Shown: piece by piece, positions 1 to 12,130 of the stretch | How the letters are laid out: each line of letters starts with the position of its first letter | Position numbering within the stretch: the stretch's first letter is position 1 | NCBI GenBank assembly: GCA_032209605.1 | Contig: JASFXZ010000028.1 | Coordinates: 5,714,941-5,778,940 of the forward strand | Direction of reading: 5' to 3' | Length of the DNA: 64,000 nucleotides | Origin: Mactromeris polynyma | Taxonomy: Eukaryota; Mollusca; Bivalvia; Venerida; Mactridae | Made by a program: the position numbers and the translations under genes | Notes under the pieces: model-generated | What the model was told of the DNA's origin: nothing | Database searches by the model: none | Seen by the model: only the letters and a program-made list of their open reading frames with translations

Positions 1-700
1 GAAAAGATTACAAATTTTACGAGTCTTTGGATTAACAGACCATAAACTTTTTCTTTTAAAAATAGGTTTTATGTAAGGGGAACAACTCTAATTGGACTTC
101 CAATAAATTCCATTCCATTTCGAAATTCCACCTATTGGGTAGCTTGAAAAAGTCCAGCTGCCAAACTATTGGATTTCTTTTAGAAAACATGCAAATATCG
201 CAACCGAGGACTTTGACGTGCAAAACATTACGTACGGTACATCAAAAAGAAGATACATGTTTTTTCATGACGTATATTTGCAGCCAGAAATATATATCTA
301 GGCAACAGACAAAATATTCAATTATTGTCTATGGCCTCAATTCAAATTTACAATTTTACCAATCAATGCATCACATTGATAACCATAACAAAAGTATCAG
401 TCAAGACTTATTAAATAAAATTCTTCATTGAGTCATTGTTCTACAAGCATTACATGTTGTATATTACATTTGGTTCTTCGCATTACAGCTATATACTCCC
501 TATCCAGGGGAATGCCAATGTGGGCTGTAGTTGAGAGGCTGTTGAATTAGGAAGGTTAAATTGATATTAAATTCATTCAACAGAAAGCCTTGATACCGTT
601 GTAGAAGAGGGGGTGTGCCTCATGAAATGGCTGCTGTAGATATGATGCACTCTATTTTAACTTTTGCAGGGTGACATGTGGTAAGGGGAGTTGTTTGTTA
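1..700. other. No gene or repeat recognised
   Basis: AT-rich sequence. A 98-codon open frame at 135-431 has no recognisable domain, no good splice context and biased low-complexity composition, so it is not called as a gene. Confidence 0.5.
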
Positions 701-1060
701 AACACATATATGCATATATGCCCCGAATGATACTCTATAGCCTGTCTGATATGGGCAGGCCACAGCGTTTCTGACCTTTGACCCAAAAACAATAGTGGTC
801 ATATACAGACCACAGGCATTCATCTTATGAATTTGGACAGCCTTAAATGGCTCAAGCATTTTTAAGTTACTGATTGAAAACCATTTTCGATCTCTAAGTA
901 ACACTGACCTTGACCTACTGACCCCATCAAACAATAGGGGTAATCTACAGACCACAAACAATCATCTTTAGAAATTTGACCGAGCACCCTCCAGCTAGTG
1001 ACTGGAAACCAAATGGTCATCATTCTAACCGACTTGACCAAACCCGTAACACCTTCTTTT
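700..1060. repeat. Dispersed repeat fragment with GACCTTGACC motifs, two imperfect sub-copies
   Basis: Two sub-copies of about 150 bp share the order TGACC-rich block, CAATAG..GGT, ATACAGACCACA / CTACAGACCACA, then CATCTTA/T..GAAATTTG. Such blocks are familiar from bivalve non-coding DNA. The short minus-strand open frames over this stretch look incidental. Confidence 0.5.
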
Positions 1061-1109
1061 ATAAAAGGGGCATAAAAATCACAGCAGAAAATTGAAATAA
1101 TATTTATAA

Positions 1110-2460
1110 ACAATTCATATTACCAGTGTTCAAAATGAACATAAGATTGTGTTCAAGTTTTATGGTACTTTCCCAAAGCATTTTCATTAAGCATTGACCA
1201 AATCTATGTTTCTAAATCACCACATTAAACATTGTTTTCTTTCCAAAAAAAAACAATGTACATCTTTCTCACATTTTAATTTCAATTGTTTTTTTTTAAT
1301 TTGGGAAAAACTAAGTCTGTTGGAATTTCGATAGAGCCATGACTAGTCCAACAGGGCTGCTAGAAAGCACTGAATGCTTAAATTATAGAAATGTTGACCA
1401 GTAAATGAGTAATGCAAAAGTAAAACTAAATGAATTAGTAAAAACAATGATTACATTCATAATGCCTAGACAATAGAGAGCACATTGTAAGTAGTTTGAA
1501 CAATCTACCAGGAAGTAAACATGAAACAGCCACTTACATTACATAAAACTGATAAGATACATCTTTCCTTGAACTCAGAACACTTTAACACAGTATTCAA
1601 ACACAATTTTAAATCATTAACAAACAATACATCAAAAGAAATCTTCAGGACAATTGGTCAGGCTGCTAACATGAATATACTTGGGTTCCCTTTTAATGAT
1701 GTAGATAATCTTATTTTCTATCAAAAAATGGTTAGTAATAATTTACTATCAATGCCTTCCTCCAGACATACTCGAAAACATTGCATTATAACTTTTCTTA
1801 GAAGTTTCTTGGAACTGCAAAACATAAGAATGATACACTATCCTAGCCCTAACTTAGCAGGTACTGGTAGGTAAAGATAGAAATAGCTGTATTCCACTCA
1901 CATATTTGTGGTTATGAGAAACATGTCATACAAGTGGCAATGCAGTGTTAAATAGAAAACATCTGTTTGAGGACATGTACCACGGATTTTCTCATATTTA
2001 CAAGTATGAAACACCAGGGTCTACTGTCCCTAGCTGAAAATCCTAGGGAAAACTCTGCTGACCATCAGCAAGGACACACATTATATTGGTAAATACAGTT
2101 TATCTGACAGAGCTGACAGTGGCACAGTAATCTTGGTCATCGAAAAGTGACAGAAGTCAGAGACCTCACTACTTGGGGGGAAGTGTGACCCAGCCCTTGG
2201 TAGAGAAGTTGAACAAGTTCTTTTTCAAATTACCCATCAATGATCATCATGATTACATAGTGACATACAAGCTAAATAACTTGAGAATTATCATTGAAAT
2301 ACTGATGTGAAAAATGGGTCATCTCATGTTTATTAACAGTATCTGAATACATAAAAAATGCAAAAACACACACAACACACTCTTAACAGTTAACTACTCA
2401 TAAACCTGACCATACTGACCAGTCCAGACAATGAGTCGACTGACAGAATGAGTGGATACT
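1110..2460. other. Intergenic; one unrecognised 117-codon open frame
   Basis: The plus-strand frame 1521-1874 starts MKQPLTLHKTDKIHLSLN and ends SPNLAGTGR. It shows no domain I recognise, no signal peptide and no clear splice partners. It could be a decayed fragment of a transposon or chance. No other feature stands out. Confidence 0.3.
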
Positions 2461-2463
2461 AGT

Positions 2464-3118
2464 AAGTTCGGTAAATAGCAAGTTCGGTAAATTGATTTTA
2501 ATGTTCATTTCGTTTGGAGGTTTCGGTAAATTGATTTTAACGTTAGTTTCTTTCGGGTTTGATAACATTGAATGTTTCTGTAAATTATAGTGTTGTTAAC
2601 ACACTTTCAATTAAAAGTTAATGCTATAAATAAAACAAAACAAACAATTTACCAAACATGTATTTGTATAATTAAAGCTGAACACAGATAGGATTATCAG
2701 GTGTCATGAGCTTTGAACTGCAATCAACGTGTTAATTATAATTAATTACGGGTACGAGTTGACTTGGATAGGTACGAGTTGACCAAAGAAAGGGTACGAG
2801 TTGACTCGGATAGGTACGAGTTGACCAAAGAAAGGGTACAAGTTGACTTGGATAGGTACGAGTTGACCAAAGAAAGGGTACGAGTTGACTTGGGTAGGTA
2901 CGAGTTGACCAAAGAAAGGGTACGAGATGACTTGTGTAGGTAATTGACTTAATTACATTGTTTGGTCACACTAAGCCTATGTCATTGTTCAATGTTAACA
3001 AAAAATCTTTTTACCGAAACATCCGAAAGAAACTAACGTTAAAATCAATTTACCGAAACCTCCAAACGAAATGAACGTTAAAATCAATTTACCGAACTTG
3101 TCATTTACCGAAACCTCC
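2464..3118. mobile_element. Fold-back (long-TIR) element carrying an internal minisatellite
   Basis: About 95 bp at 2464-2556 recurs as its reverse complement at about 3010-3118. Each arm holds two copies of TTCGGTAAATTGATTTTAA followed by CGTT..GTTTC blocks. The arms enclose about 450 bp that includes a tandem repeat. This is the structure of a non-autonomous fold-back DNA transposon. No target-site duplication was resolved. A stray related piece (TTTACCGAATCAGCCGAAA) occurs near 3638. Confidence 0.7.
2749..2945. repeat. 42-bp minisatellite (two 21-bp halves) inside the fold-back element
   Basis: The core GGTACGAGTTGAC recurs every 21 bp, alternately followed by TTGGATA and CAAAGAAA. That gives a 42-bp unit and about 4.5 copies with few substitutions. 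Confidence 0.85.
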
Positions 3119-3224
3119 GTAAATCGAATGAGTCATAGAATCAATGATCAATTCACAAACTACTGCTGATGCCATGGACAATATCAACATGCATTGAGAT
3201 AAATATTTCAAATATAACTATTAC

Positions 3225-3497
3225 CAGTCATTGCATGCTCCCGATCGAATTGTCAAAGATTTATCTGGCTGCTGAAGCTGATTATTTAGACCGGAAGTAA
3301 GTTTTTACACAAACATGCCAGAAAATGTTAAATTTACGTACCTGTCTGCCGTCTGTTAGACCATCAACATGAAAAAGAACAAATGCAATACGTGAGTTTT
3401 GGGGAATTAAGTCTAAAAATTAAAATCATACACTTTTAATCACGAGCAACCAGTATTCATTGTTAAAACAATCCAGTTTCGCCTTACCTGCCGCCAT
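3225..3497 (-). CDS. Candidate 5' exons of a divergent gene (partial, unrecognised)
   Basis: On the minus strand an ATG at 3497 lies in a GAAAATGGCGGCAG context. It opens exon 3488-3497, ending at the donor CAG|GTAAGG. An 11-bp microexon (3342-3352, between CAG and GTACGT) and exon 3225-3277 (acceptor AATCAG, donor CTG|GTAATAG) join in phase to read MAADGRQ then LQQPDKSLTIRSGACNDW. Skipping the microexon puts a stop in the third exon, which supports the microexon. I could not find the next exon, which must begin with one base completing a codon; it may lie past the fold-back element or outside the window. The protein is not recognised. The ATG is 487 bp upstream of the TLCD3 ATG on the opposite strand, so a shared bidirectional promoter is plausible. 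Confidence 0.38.
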
Positions 3498-3984
3498 TTT
3501 CTTTTCAGACTGTACGCGCTTAATGACGTCATACCAAATATTATTAACCCAAAGAGCAAAATGTATTCAAAGCAACATCTTGCATCTTAATAAGCTTAGA
3601 ATAATATTCAAATGAAATATTTGTACCTGAATATTTTTTTACCGAATCAGCCGAAATGAGCAATGAAGTAGAAGTGTAATTAGGTGTTAATACAGTATGG
3701 TGCAGCAAAGACCTAAATACCATTAAGGTCTTTGGGTCCAGTTTGGAATATCATTTGTTAAGTCATTTTTAGAAAATAATGTCACATAATAATTAACAAC
3801 AATTTACAATGTAATAAAGATTATTGAACAACTACTTCCGAATTATTGCCAAAATGCTTCGAAAAATGTTAAGATCGAAATGTTTTGGGGACGAAAGATT
3901 ATTTTGGCATTTGTCTTAATCCAGACTTTTTTGTTACAGGCATTTTGATTGGTTCACTAGAAACCGGGCGGTGCGATGTAAACA
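3498..3984. promoter_or_regulatory. Probable bidirectional promoter interval between divergent start codons
   Basis: This gap separates the minus-strand ATG (3497) and the plus-strand TLCD3 ATG (3985). It contains TGACGTCA-like sequence (ATGACGTCAT at 3523-3532, a CRE-type site) close to the minus-strand start, and a sequence with GGGCGG at 3966-3971 near the plus-strand start. No TATA box at a convincing distance was seen. The promoter call is inference from the divergent arrangement. Confidence 0.35.
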
Positions 3985-6900
3985 ATGGGCATTCGTATCT
4001 TGCTCTCTGGTGCAATATGTTTTACTAGCGCCAACATTGTTTTAAGAAGGATATTCAACAAATTATTTAACAAAAATCTATCATTAGCAGATCAATATCT
4101 CATCACAGAAAAGTGAGTTTTAATGTTAATTCTTGGAAAACCAATGAACTATTTTTTAAATTTGTTTCTCTAGCTATCTCCTCGTACAGTTTATCCTATG
4201 GCTACTGAACAGAGAGGGGGTCTGTATACATCGAATAGTATGTAAAAACTGTATGAAAATATGACTTAGCAGAGGAAATTCAAGTAAGTCATTATGATGC
4301 ACTGTTGTATTGAAGTAAATGTCTACTTATTACTTTGGGGAATATACCTTTACAAGTACAGAAGAGAGTTTCATAACAGTTTTATAGGTAGTTTTCTTTA
4401 GAGCAACCTTCTTGTTTGACGGCTCAGTCCGAACTGACGATAACAGTGGAAGGGTTCCGAAACGCGCATGTGCACGTATCGCTCGACGCATACAGGTGGT
4501 ATATGCGGAACCATTTCCACTACACTATATAGCATATACATTTCTTCTCCTGCATAAAACTCTCTAAGTCTATTCACAACTCTTACTAACATTCTTGATG
4601 CGCACATGTCTAGGTCCCCAGTAAGGGTTTGACATTAACGGAAGATAGATAGATCACACTTTGAAACACAACTAGCGCAACCAATAAAGAATCGCAGCCA
4701 TTTTTATGGGAAATTTTTGGCCGACATCAGCCCCTTTCTCAAATAGTAAGATATATTTTCCTCCAGATTTTGTCAGAATGTCTCCATCAGTATTTTGTAC
4801 CAGTTATTTCCCTACAGTAGTTGTATTGTCTTCATTCAAATATAAACTTTATAACACTCAAAACAATCTATGAAATTCATCCAGTTTTGCAATTTATCTA
4901 GCATCCAAACAATAAATTTGGTGATATGAAGTTCCGTAAATTCCCAATTGCTGGATTCACCGCATGCAATACATTCTGTGGTACCTGCTGTGGATGAGAT
5001 AGTATTGCATAATTGTAGAAAGTTTTTCTGGGACTGAGCGCATTTTCACCACTATGATATGATTTGCTTCAACATGTAAATTAGTTTATAATTCAGGGTT
5101 GGTGTGGCAAACATCCTCATATTACAGACACCTGGCCTACCTTTAAGATTTAATGCATGTAGACAGAGCTTTTTTGAAAGACATGCTTCAAGACATAAAC
5201 AGCCCTTTAAGATGTGCTTTTTAAATATTTACATTACTGGTATACATTTGATTGAGTGAGGCTTTGTGGATGTTGAGGCAATATTCCTGATTTTAATCAG
5301 ATGAATGATGATTGCGAGATAGCTCTCAGCTTGGACAATGTCACATATCTGTTGTGTTACTGATCATCTCTGTCAAACCTGTTGAAGCTACTAAGCTCAT
5401 TCTTTCATGTTTCACTTAAAATAGAATTTAAAAGGTCTGATATAATGGCTGTAAAGTTTAAATGCAGACTTAATTGTATTCTAATATCAAGTTAGCTTTA
5501 TACACTGGTCAGCAAGTTTTAACAGATTTAGTTCCCACCTAAATCACTGTACATGTAATTGGGTTAGGAGAACCAGCACATAACTTAAGGATCTTTACCT
5601 ATCACAATAATTGTTGGCCCATTTACAGCATCTATTTGATTAAAATTTGATAATTGTCATGCTGTACATGCTGTTGAAATCAATAATGATTCATTTAGTT
5701 ACTGTTACCATCCATTCTCAAGATCAATTTCAATATATTTTGTTATCAATGACCCTGGCTGTTTGTGTGATTGAAAGTCCCGTTACGACAAAAGCATTTT
5801 AAATGTATTGTATGTTCTTTACTTTCATTACATGACTTTTTCAGATGTGTAAGTTCAATGCAGGCAATCATGTCTACAGTAGCTGGAGTGGTTATCTTGC
5901 AGGCTTGTCAGCAAAACATCATGACAGATATGTAAGTTTTTTGATCCACAGTCAAGTCAGTCTGTCATATGTACTAACTATTCTAGTCACAGTCTGTCAT
6001 ATGTACTTTACTATTCTAGTCACAGTCTGTCATATGTACTAACTATTCTAGTCAGCCTGATGTAGTAACATTTATAGTTAGTTACGTATAAATAGTAAGA
6101 CTACATTGATTATTAAATAATTAGTTTTTCACTGATACATGTACGCGGTAACTATTAATATACATGTGTCCAATTTCGTATCTAATCAGTCCTCTTGTAT
6201 TCTAAGGTATAAAACTGAGTTTGGAGACCAATCTCAGAATGCAGCCTTGCTATTGGTCAATATTAGGACAGTGCTCATCAATAGCCAATCAGAGTTTTGA
6301 GACTGGCGATGTTGTGCCAGACTCACATACCTCAGAGTCTAGAACCTGGCCAGATTGGACTAAAACACAAATTCAGTTAACTGAAATTCTCATATATTGA
6401 CTTCTGTTTCTGTATAAATATGAGAAAATACTGGACTAAAGTTGTTTCTGTGTATTGTATTTGTATTACTGTGTTTGTGAGGTCGCCCATCGCCACGCAC
6501 ATATTTTATAATTCACTTTATGGTATTTTGGTCGACCCGGTATGTCCCCCGCACACCATAAATAGACTTTTTGAAACCGAAGGGGAAAATTTACCTGCCA
6601 GTAGAGCAGTATAGGTCAAACAGACAATTTTTGAAGTCAAATACGGTCACTGCACAGTGCCAATGAGACCCATCGTACAGTTACCATTTTCCTGGCATCT
6701 AACCAGTACTTTCCTGGTTACATGCCAGTACTATGTTAGGTGGGAAACACTGAAAAGTATTTCTGTTTTATCCGGCTTGACAAGGGATCAAACCCACAAC
6801 CTTCGGATTCTTAGTCAGCAGCTTTAACCACTGAGCCACAGGGCCACCTCTTGTTTCTGTGTGTTACAGGCAACAGTTTATATTTAGGATGTGTTGAGCG

Positions 6901-9900
6901 ATGCTTTAGAAGAAATGATTGCTTTCTTGTTTCAGTCACTGGTTAACAAACGCGTATGCCTGGTTTGGTTTACCGTACTTTCTGTATGATATCTGGGCTA
7001 TATACAATACACATTACTACCTGAATGAAGATCACATGTTGACATTGAGTATTGATAGAAGATTGAGACACTTTGTACAGCACAATATTCCCATGTTGTT
7101 CCATCATGTGCTCCTGCCATGTTTCTTCTTTCCCAGTATACTGGTGAGTATATTATATACATTGACCAGTGTATATTGATAGGGCTACAATGATACAAGG
7201 GTCTCTCAGTTTGGTTCGGTTTCAATTACATGTACTACCCTATTGGTTATTCGGTTTTTGTTATATAAATATATGAAATACCAGTGTATATTGATAGGGC
7301 TTCAATGATACAAGGGTATCTCAGTTTGGTTCGGTTTCAATTACATGTACTACCCTATTGGTTATTCGGTTTTGTTATATAAATATATGAAATACATGAA
7401 GTACTCAATAATTGATAGCTTAATGACTTGTAATGACCAGACATGAACATTTGATTAGGTAAGTAGAATTAAAATGATGTGGTACAGTATCAAAAAAGTA
7501 GAGCCCAGTGTTTTTTTTGGGGGCCTTTTTGGGGCCGAAATTCGGACCCATTCCCCTCACTCAAAAGTATGTTTTTTTCTCAGTAAAAATTCCCCTCCTA
7601 CAGCTTTTTTTTTAAATTGGAGATATGTTGCCAGTATTGTTGATATTTTTAGTCAGAAAGATAGAAACATTGACCAGTAATGAAACTAACTAATCTGTTA
7701 GCATGTTTACATCACTGCAACAAAGAAGTTTAGTGAATACAGACATAGAAATGTATACTTTAAATGCACATTATTTTCACCCTATTTTCCCCTCACAACG
7801 CTATTTTCCCCTATTTAAGGGCCCCTCACCATTCCCCTAGAAGTGAAAAGAAACACTGAGAGCAAATACTATAAATAGAACTTCATGTCCTATTATAAAA
7901 GTATTCAGTTCCTATAGCTATGTATCTAACAAATAATGAGTATATCGAGGTGTCGGTACCAGATCCAGCTATCTCCATATACTTTTATTAAGGAGATGGT
8001 AGATTCTGGCTCTAAGCCCTCGATATATAAACTTATGAATTGTCTTACTTGACTATTGCTTCATCTGATTTACCAAACCTAATATATGTAAGACCGTACC
8101 AAACTGAACCGTTAGAAAAAAGAACCGAAAATAAGTGAGCATTAGTTATTTCTTTGCAGCCATATTTATTGGAGAGTTTGTTTATAGATATTTCTTTTTG
8201 TTATCTGAACATATCCAAACGTTTTACCTGATGGAATGAATTTACCAGACTTGCCATGTGGTCAGACAAATTTGTCAAGCTGTTTTTGTGTTTCTTTTCT
8301 TTTCCGTAGCTATCTGTAATTATGTCTCCTTCCAAAGGAGAGAGTGCGTGCCATGTTGGTCATGTTGGTATGTCTATAGTGAATTTTTTTGGATAATCTT
8401 CTGTAATCAGCTGGTAACCCTATATTTTGTGGTCAGTTGATCAAATATCAAGGTAACAATGACCTTGAGTCTGTTAACCTTATTCAATCAATAATTATAG
8501 AACATTTGAGCCTATGGCTGTTGAACTTCATAGGATGATTGCCTTGGATGAGGAGATCGCACAAAAAATGTATGGGTCTGTATGTCAAAATAAACACCAG
8601 CAAATTCACCATGACTTCGAAACTGAAAATGACTTCTGATCAATAATTGGTGAATGCTTGGGCCTATAGACATCAAACTTCATTAGGTAAGTTTATCAAT
8701 GGTCAAGGTTACAAAGACCTTGACACTAAAAATCATTGAATTAATTGTCATAAACATTTGGGTCTGGTCTAAATACATTCTTTGTTATATTTCAGTATTT
8801 CCGCAATAATAAAGGAGATTATTTTGTTGGTGTGATGTATACATGCGAGTCAGCGATACCGTTTATATCATTGAGGTTTATACTGGCACAGGTACATAAT
8901 ATTGTTTTGTCTTGTAGCTTGATAGATGGACTGATTTTGTCGTCCTTTCATGTCAGTTTTTGGCATTTAAGGTGATTTCTCTGTAACTTAAAACACCTTT
9001 ACTCCATTTGTGGTAAAAAGTACATATTGTGTTTGGAAGCGACAATTACTGGAATGTTAACTTATTGTTGCTGATCTCCGGGGGAGGGGGGGGGGGGGTT
9101 GGGGGGTCTAAAGTGTCTAAAAGTAGAAAAGAAATTCCCCTGTCCACATTCTGGAATAAAGACATTGTTTCGTTGCTAATTTTGATTATGACAATAAAAA
9201 CTGATGAGTCACTTAAAGCCCAAATAAGGGTCGAAAATACAATTTTTTCAAACCATTTGCCTTGTCCAGACTATTGCCATATTTAAGTATGTGTGTACGC
9301 TAAAGCTTAGTTCCTCATGTACTTAAAGTGTCTCATCAGATTTAAGAAGATTCTATGTCGAAATAAAAAGGTCTTATTTCTCAACTTGTCAACCTGTTCA
9401 TTTGACTTAATTTCTATAGTTTTTGTTTACACTCGCTGCATGGCGATGTTCCTGATTGCGTCAGACAGCTGCAAATAAACAGATGACGTTTCATTACGTG
9501 ATGGCAATGTTAAATATGATCAGTTGTTGTTGAAGTTGAGTTTGACATAATCAATATTGGTGTTCAGATGAACATTTATGTCACACACAGAAGCACAACG
9601 GCCATTAACAGAAATCGCTACAATGTCAAACATGACATATTTTGTAAACATGATGTCTTCCGTAGGTCTTTTTTCCGAAAAGGTTGCAGATATTATTGAT
9701 AACCATCAGCTAATTGTTTCTTATACGAAGTACATGTCACAATTATTACGGTTTATATTGATTAAAATGGCCCTTAATGGACCTTTAATAGTTCATCAAT
9801 TTCAAATACAGTCAGACCTCGTTCATTCGAATTCCTTGGGTCCGAAATTTTATTTTGAATAATACATGGTTTTGAATAACCCATTTCAATCAGTGTATAA

Positions 9901-10446
9901 GAAGATATATCAGGACCTGATATTTATTTCAAATGATACCAAGTATTCAGATAAAAGGTTGTCAAATAAACGTGGGTTCGACTGTACATCAAATTCATAA
10001 GATAAACAATTTGTTTCTTGTATTGAACTGATAGTGATAATTTTATGACTTTTTCCATGCAAATACTAATGCCAGGGTTTTTTCTATAATTTGAATGAAG
10101 ATTTGAAAGTTGTATTAAACAAAATAATTATATTTTTTGTATGTTTTTCTTTCAGTTGAAGATGAAAGACAGTGCAATATACATCACCTCAGGATTATTA
10201 ATGATATTTGTATTTTTTATTGCGCGTATTTGTATATTTCCCTTTCTGTATTGGAAGTATAGCATTCATGCTTCAATACCCTTTTTTGAGATACCTTTTA
10301 GAATTCCATTTAAGTGCAATATTGGATGTCTTGTCGTATGTTTATTTCAAGTATATTTTCTGTGTCTCATGGTTCGAGGTGCTTTCAGGGTATTTTATAA
10401 AATATATAAAAAGAGAGCTAACTCTGCATTGATTAAACATAAGTAA
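3985..10446 (+). CDS. TLC domain-containing protein, TLCD3 (FAM57) family, five exons
   Basis: Exons 3985-4112, 5845-5931, 6936-7143, 8796-8891 and 10156-10446 join in phase to a 269-residue protein; every intron is GT..AG. The family is multi-pass membrane proteins related to ceramide-synthase-type TLC proteins and linked to sphingolipid and membrane-lipid handling. Seen: start ATG in context AACAATGGG; a hydrophobic N-terminal segment (about residues 4-21); a second (about 48-62, SSMQAIMSTVAGVVIL); the family block HWLTNAYAWFGLPYFLYDIW (73-92); the His-His pair His128-His129 in FHHVLLPCFFFP, typical of TLC domains; GDYFVGVMYTCESAIPF in exon 4; and RICIFPFLYW in exon 5. Length is close to vertebrate TLCD3A/B (about 257-270). 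Assignment to TLCD3A or TLCD3B is not possible by eye. The last exon's 3' end is tandemly triplicated just downstream. A divergent gene may share its promoter. Confidence 0.9.
4113..5844 (+). other. TLCD3 intron 1
   Basis: Bounded by donor AA|GTGAGT and acceptor TTTTTCAG. No ORF, SINE or tandem array is recognised inside. A minus-strand 69-codon frame at 4398-4607 has no support. Confidence 0.6.
5960..6056. repeat. Short tandem repeat, about 32-33 bp x 3
   Basis: GTCTGTCATATGTACT, TTCTAGTCACA and the spacer between them recur at 5960, 5992 and 6025. Lies in TLCD3 intron 2. Confidence 0.8.
6665..6860 (-). mobile_element. tRNA-derived SINE (minus strand) in TLCD3 intron 2
   Basis: Read on the minus strand there is an A-box-like TGGCTCAGTGGTTAAAG and a B box GGGTTTGATCCC at tRNA spacing. 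They are followed by a body with CAGTGTTTCCCACCTAACAT, which recurs in the SINE at 34897. Confidence 0.7.
7164..7395. repeat. About 116-bp tandem duplication in TLCD3 intron 3
   Basis: Two nearly identical units, each starting ACCAGTGTATATTGATAGGG and ending TATAAATATATGAAAT, lie head to tail directly after exon 3. Confidence 0.85.
7506..7858. mobile_element. MITE with CAGTGTTT terminal inverted repeats
   Basis: The left end is CAGTGTTTTTTTTGGGGGCC; the right end is AAAAGAAACACTG, whose reverse complement starts CAGTGTTTCTTTT. The interior has repeated TTCCCCTCAC and CTATTTTCCCCT blocks and no coding capacity. A short AGAGC occurs at both flanks, so the target duplication is uncertain. Lies in TLCD3 intron 3. 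Confidence 0.65.
9079..9107 (+). repeat. G-rich run in TLCD3 intron 4
   Basis: A nearly pure guanine tract on the plus strand, interrupted by A and TT. It could form a G-quadruplex in the nascent transcript. Confidence 0.7.
9809..9984. mobile_element. pogo/Tigger-like MITE
   Basis: Ends CAGTCAGACCTCGTTC and GTGGGTTCGACTG form terminal inverted repeats flanked by TA on both sides. CAGT..ACCTC ends with TA duplications are typical of pogo-type Tc1/mariner relatives. About 176 bp with no coding capacity, in TLCD3 intron 4. Confidence 0.65.
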
Positions 10447-10856
10447 GTATTGTATTACCTCCCTTTACTAAATTGTTTTTGGTTCAGTTGGTAGAGCACT
10501 TTGAAATTCTAATCCAATCTGAAGGTTGTAATTTCAAACCACTGGGTTATAAAATATATAAAAAGAAAGCTAACTCTTGCATTCATTAAAAATAAGTAAG
10601 TATTTGTTACCTCCCTTTACTAAATTGTTTTTGGTCCAGTTGGTAGAGCGCTTAGAAATTCAAATCCAATCTGAAGGTTGTGAATTCAAACCACTCGGTT
10701 ATAAAATATATAAAAAGAAAGCTAACTCTGCATTAATTAAAAATAAGTAAGTATTGTATTACCTCCCTTTACTATATTATTTTTAGTTCAGTTGATCAAT
10801 CGTTGACAATTGGAAATTCCAATTCAATATGAAGGTGTAGTTTTAAACCACTGGGT
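10395..10856 (+). repeat. Tandem triplication of the TLCD3 3' end (152-bp unit)
   Basis: Units start at 10395, 10547 and 10699 with TTATAAAATATATAAAAAG. Each includes the codons for the protein's last residues and the stop, then 3' UTR with a tRNA-like stretch (GTTCAGTTGGTAGAGCACTT ... TTTCAAACC). The first unit carries the functional terminus, because its stop (10444-10446) ends the frame. The tRNA-like stretch suggests a SINE fragment was copied together with the gene end. Confidence 0.85.
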
Positions 10857-11109
10857 TAGGGGTATGTTCTCATTGACAATTTGCTTGAAGATAATATAAG
10901 TGCAGCCATGACACAACCTGTATCAGTGACGCTGGTTATGTCGTTGAGTATTTCTCAATCAAAGTTTTGATGTCACAAACTAAGCGCTTTGCCCAAAGAT
11001 GTTTTGGAGGCTTAGTTATAGAATTGAAGGAATGATGAAATATTTATAAGTACAATGATTTGCATAATTTCTATTTGAAGATCTGACAATATTTTTAAGA
11101 ATTATGTAC

Positions 11110-11354
11110 ATATGAACGCTGCTATGAGATTTTCAATCTCTTCTTTAGGTGACGTCATTTCAAGAAAACACAACATGTGATGTCACTATTTGCAAGCAGG
11201 AAACAATATTTACTCCATATGGTCACTTCATTTTCATATTGCCATATGGGGCAAATATTGCTTACACTCATTACATGGTGACGTCACATGTCACGTTTTC
11301 TGGAGATGACGTCATTTAAAGAAGAGGTTGGAAATCGTACAGTGGCGCTCATAT
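11110..11354. mobile_element. Palindromic MITE, copy 1
   Basis: Arms of about 100 bp run from ATATGAACGC at the left to GGCGCTCATAT at the right. They share TCTTCTTTA, TGACGTCAT, AGAAAAC and ACATGTGA blocks in inverted order, around a centre with TCCATATGGTCA. The second copy is at 12611. Confidence 0.8.
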
Positions 11355-11919
11355 CATCATTTTATAGCTTAATTTTGCATCTTGTTCTTAATATTGGAAT
11401 TGCTATAAAAACAAAACTTAATATCTGCTTTTAATACTTTTGGTATCAAATGAAAGTTGAAAAAATATATCTGTTAGAAAATGTTAAAACCTGAAAATGG
11501 ACTTTTTGGTCACTAATACAGGTTTTATTGTGGTATATATATCAATGATTCTTGTTTGGAAGTTGTTAGTTAATTCAGAAGAACAAGTTAATACTGACTG
11601 GTAACCCAGGAACATTGTGTCAATCAACTGACTTCCATACAAGTATGACTGTGGTACTATTGAACAATAGTATAAAACTCCTACGTTAGTAATTTTTGCT
11701 TGTATTGTAATATTTTTTCTTCAACATACAGATGCTACAAATACTAACCTGTTGAATCCAATTAATGTGCCTGTACGTTGTATTTTAATTATAGCAATTA
11801 ATTGCTCAGGAATTGTTCAATTTCATACTTAAAATGTATTCACTTATAAATGTATTGTAAGCGCACTCAAATGCTTTTTTAATTGGTCAGTTCCTATATT
11901 GACATACTTTTTATATGCC

Positions 11920-12130
11920 TCTGTCTCTGGAGACGGTTCGAATTATCGAATCATGGGTGGTGTCGGCGGCATCCATGTCCGCTCTCTAACTCAAACAGTA
12001 TTTTGTTGGATCTTTATCAAACTTGGTCGCAATGTTTATGGGCGTAATATCTCATTACAAGTTCAATAAACAACCACATCACGATAGGCATTCTGGAGTT
12101 ATGGCCCTTCAATTTTCCTAAATTCACAAA
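11920..12130. repeat. Dispersed repeat fragment
   Basis: Contains GTCGGCGGCATCCATGTCCG, AACTTGGTCGCAATG and GAGTTATGGCCCTTCAATTT. These phrases belong to a dispersed, non-coding repeat common in mollusc DNA. No ends were resolved. The family attribution is from memory of sequence style, not from a search. Confidence 0.4.

Noticed and set aside
698..1113. Two overlapping minus-strand frames of 83 and 87 codons
   Set aside because: They overlap in different frames within a dispersed non-coding repeat.
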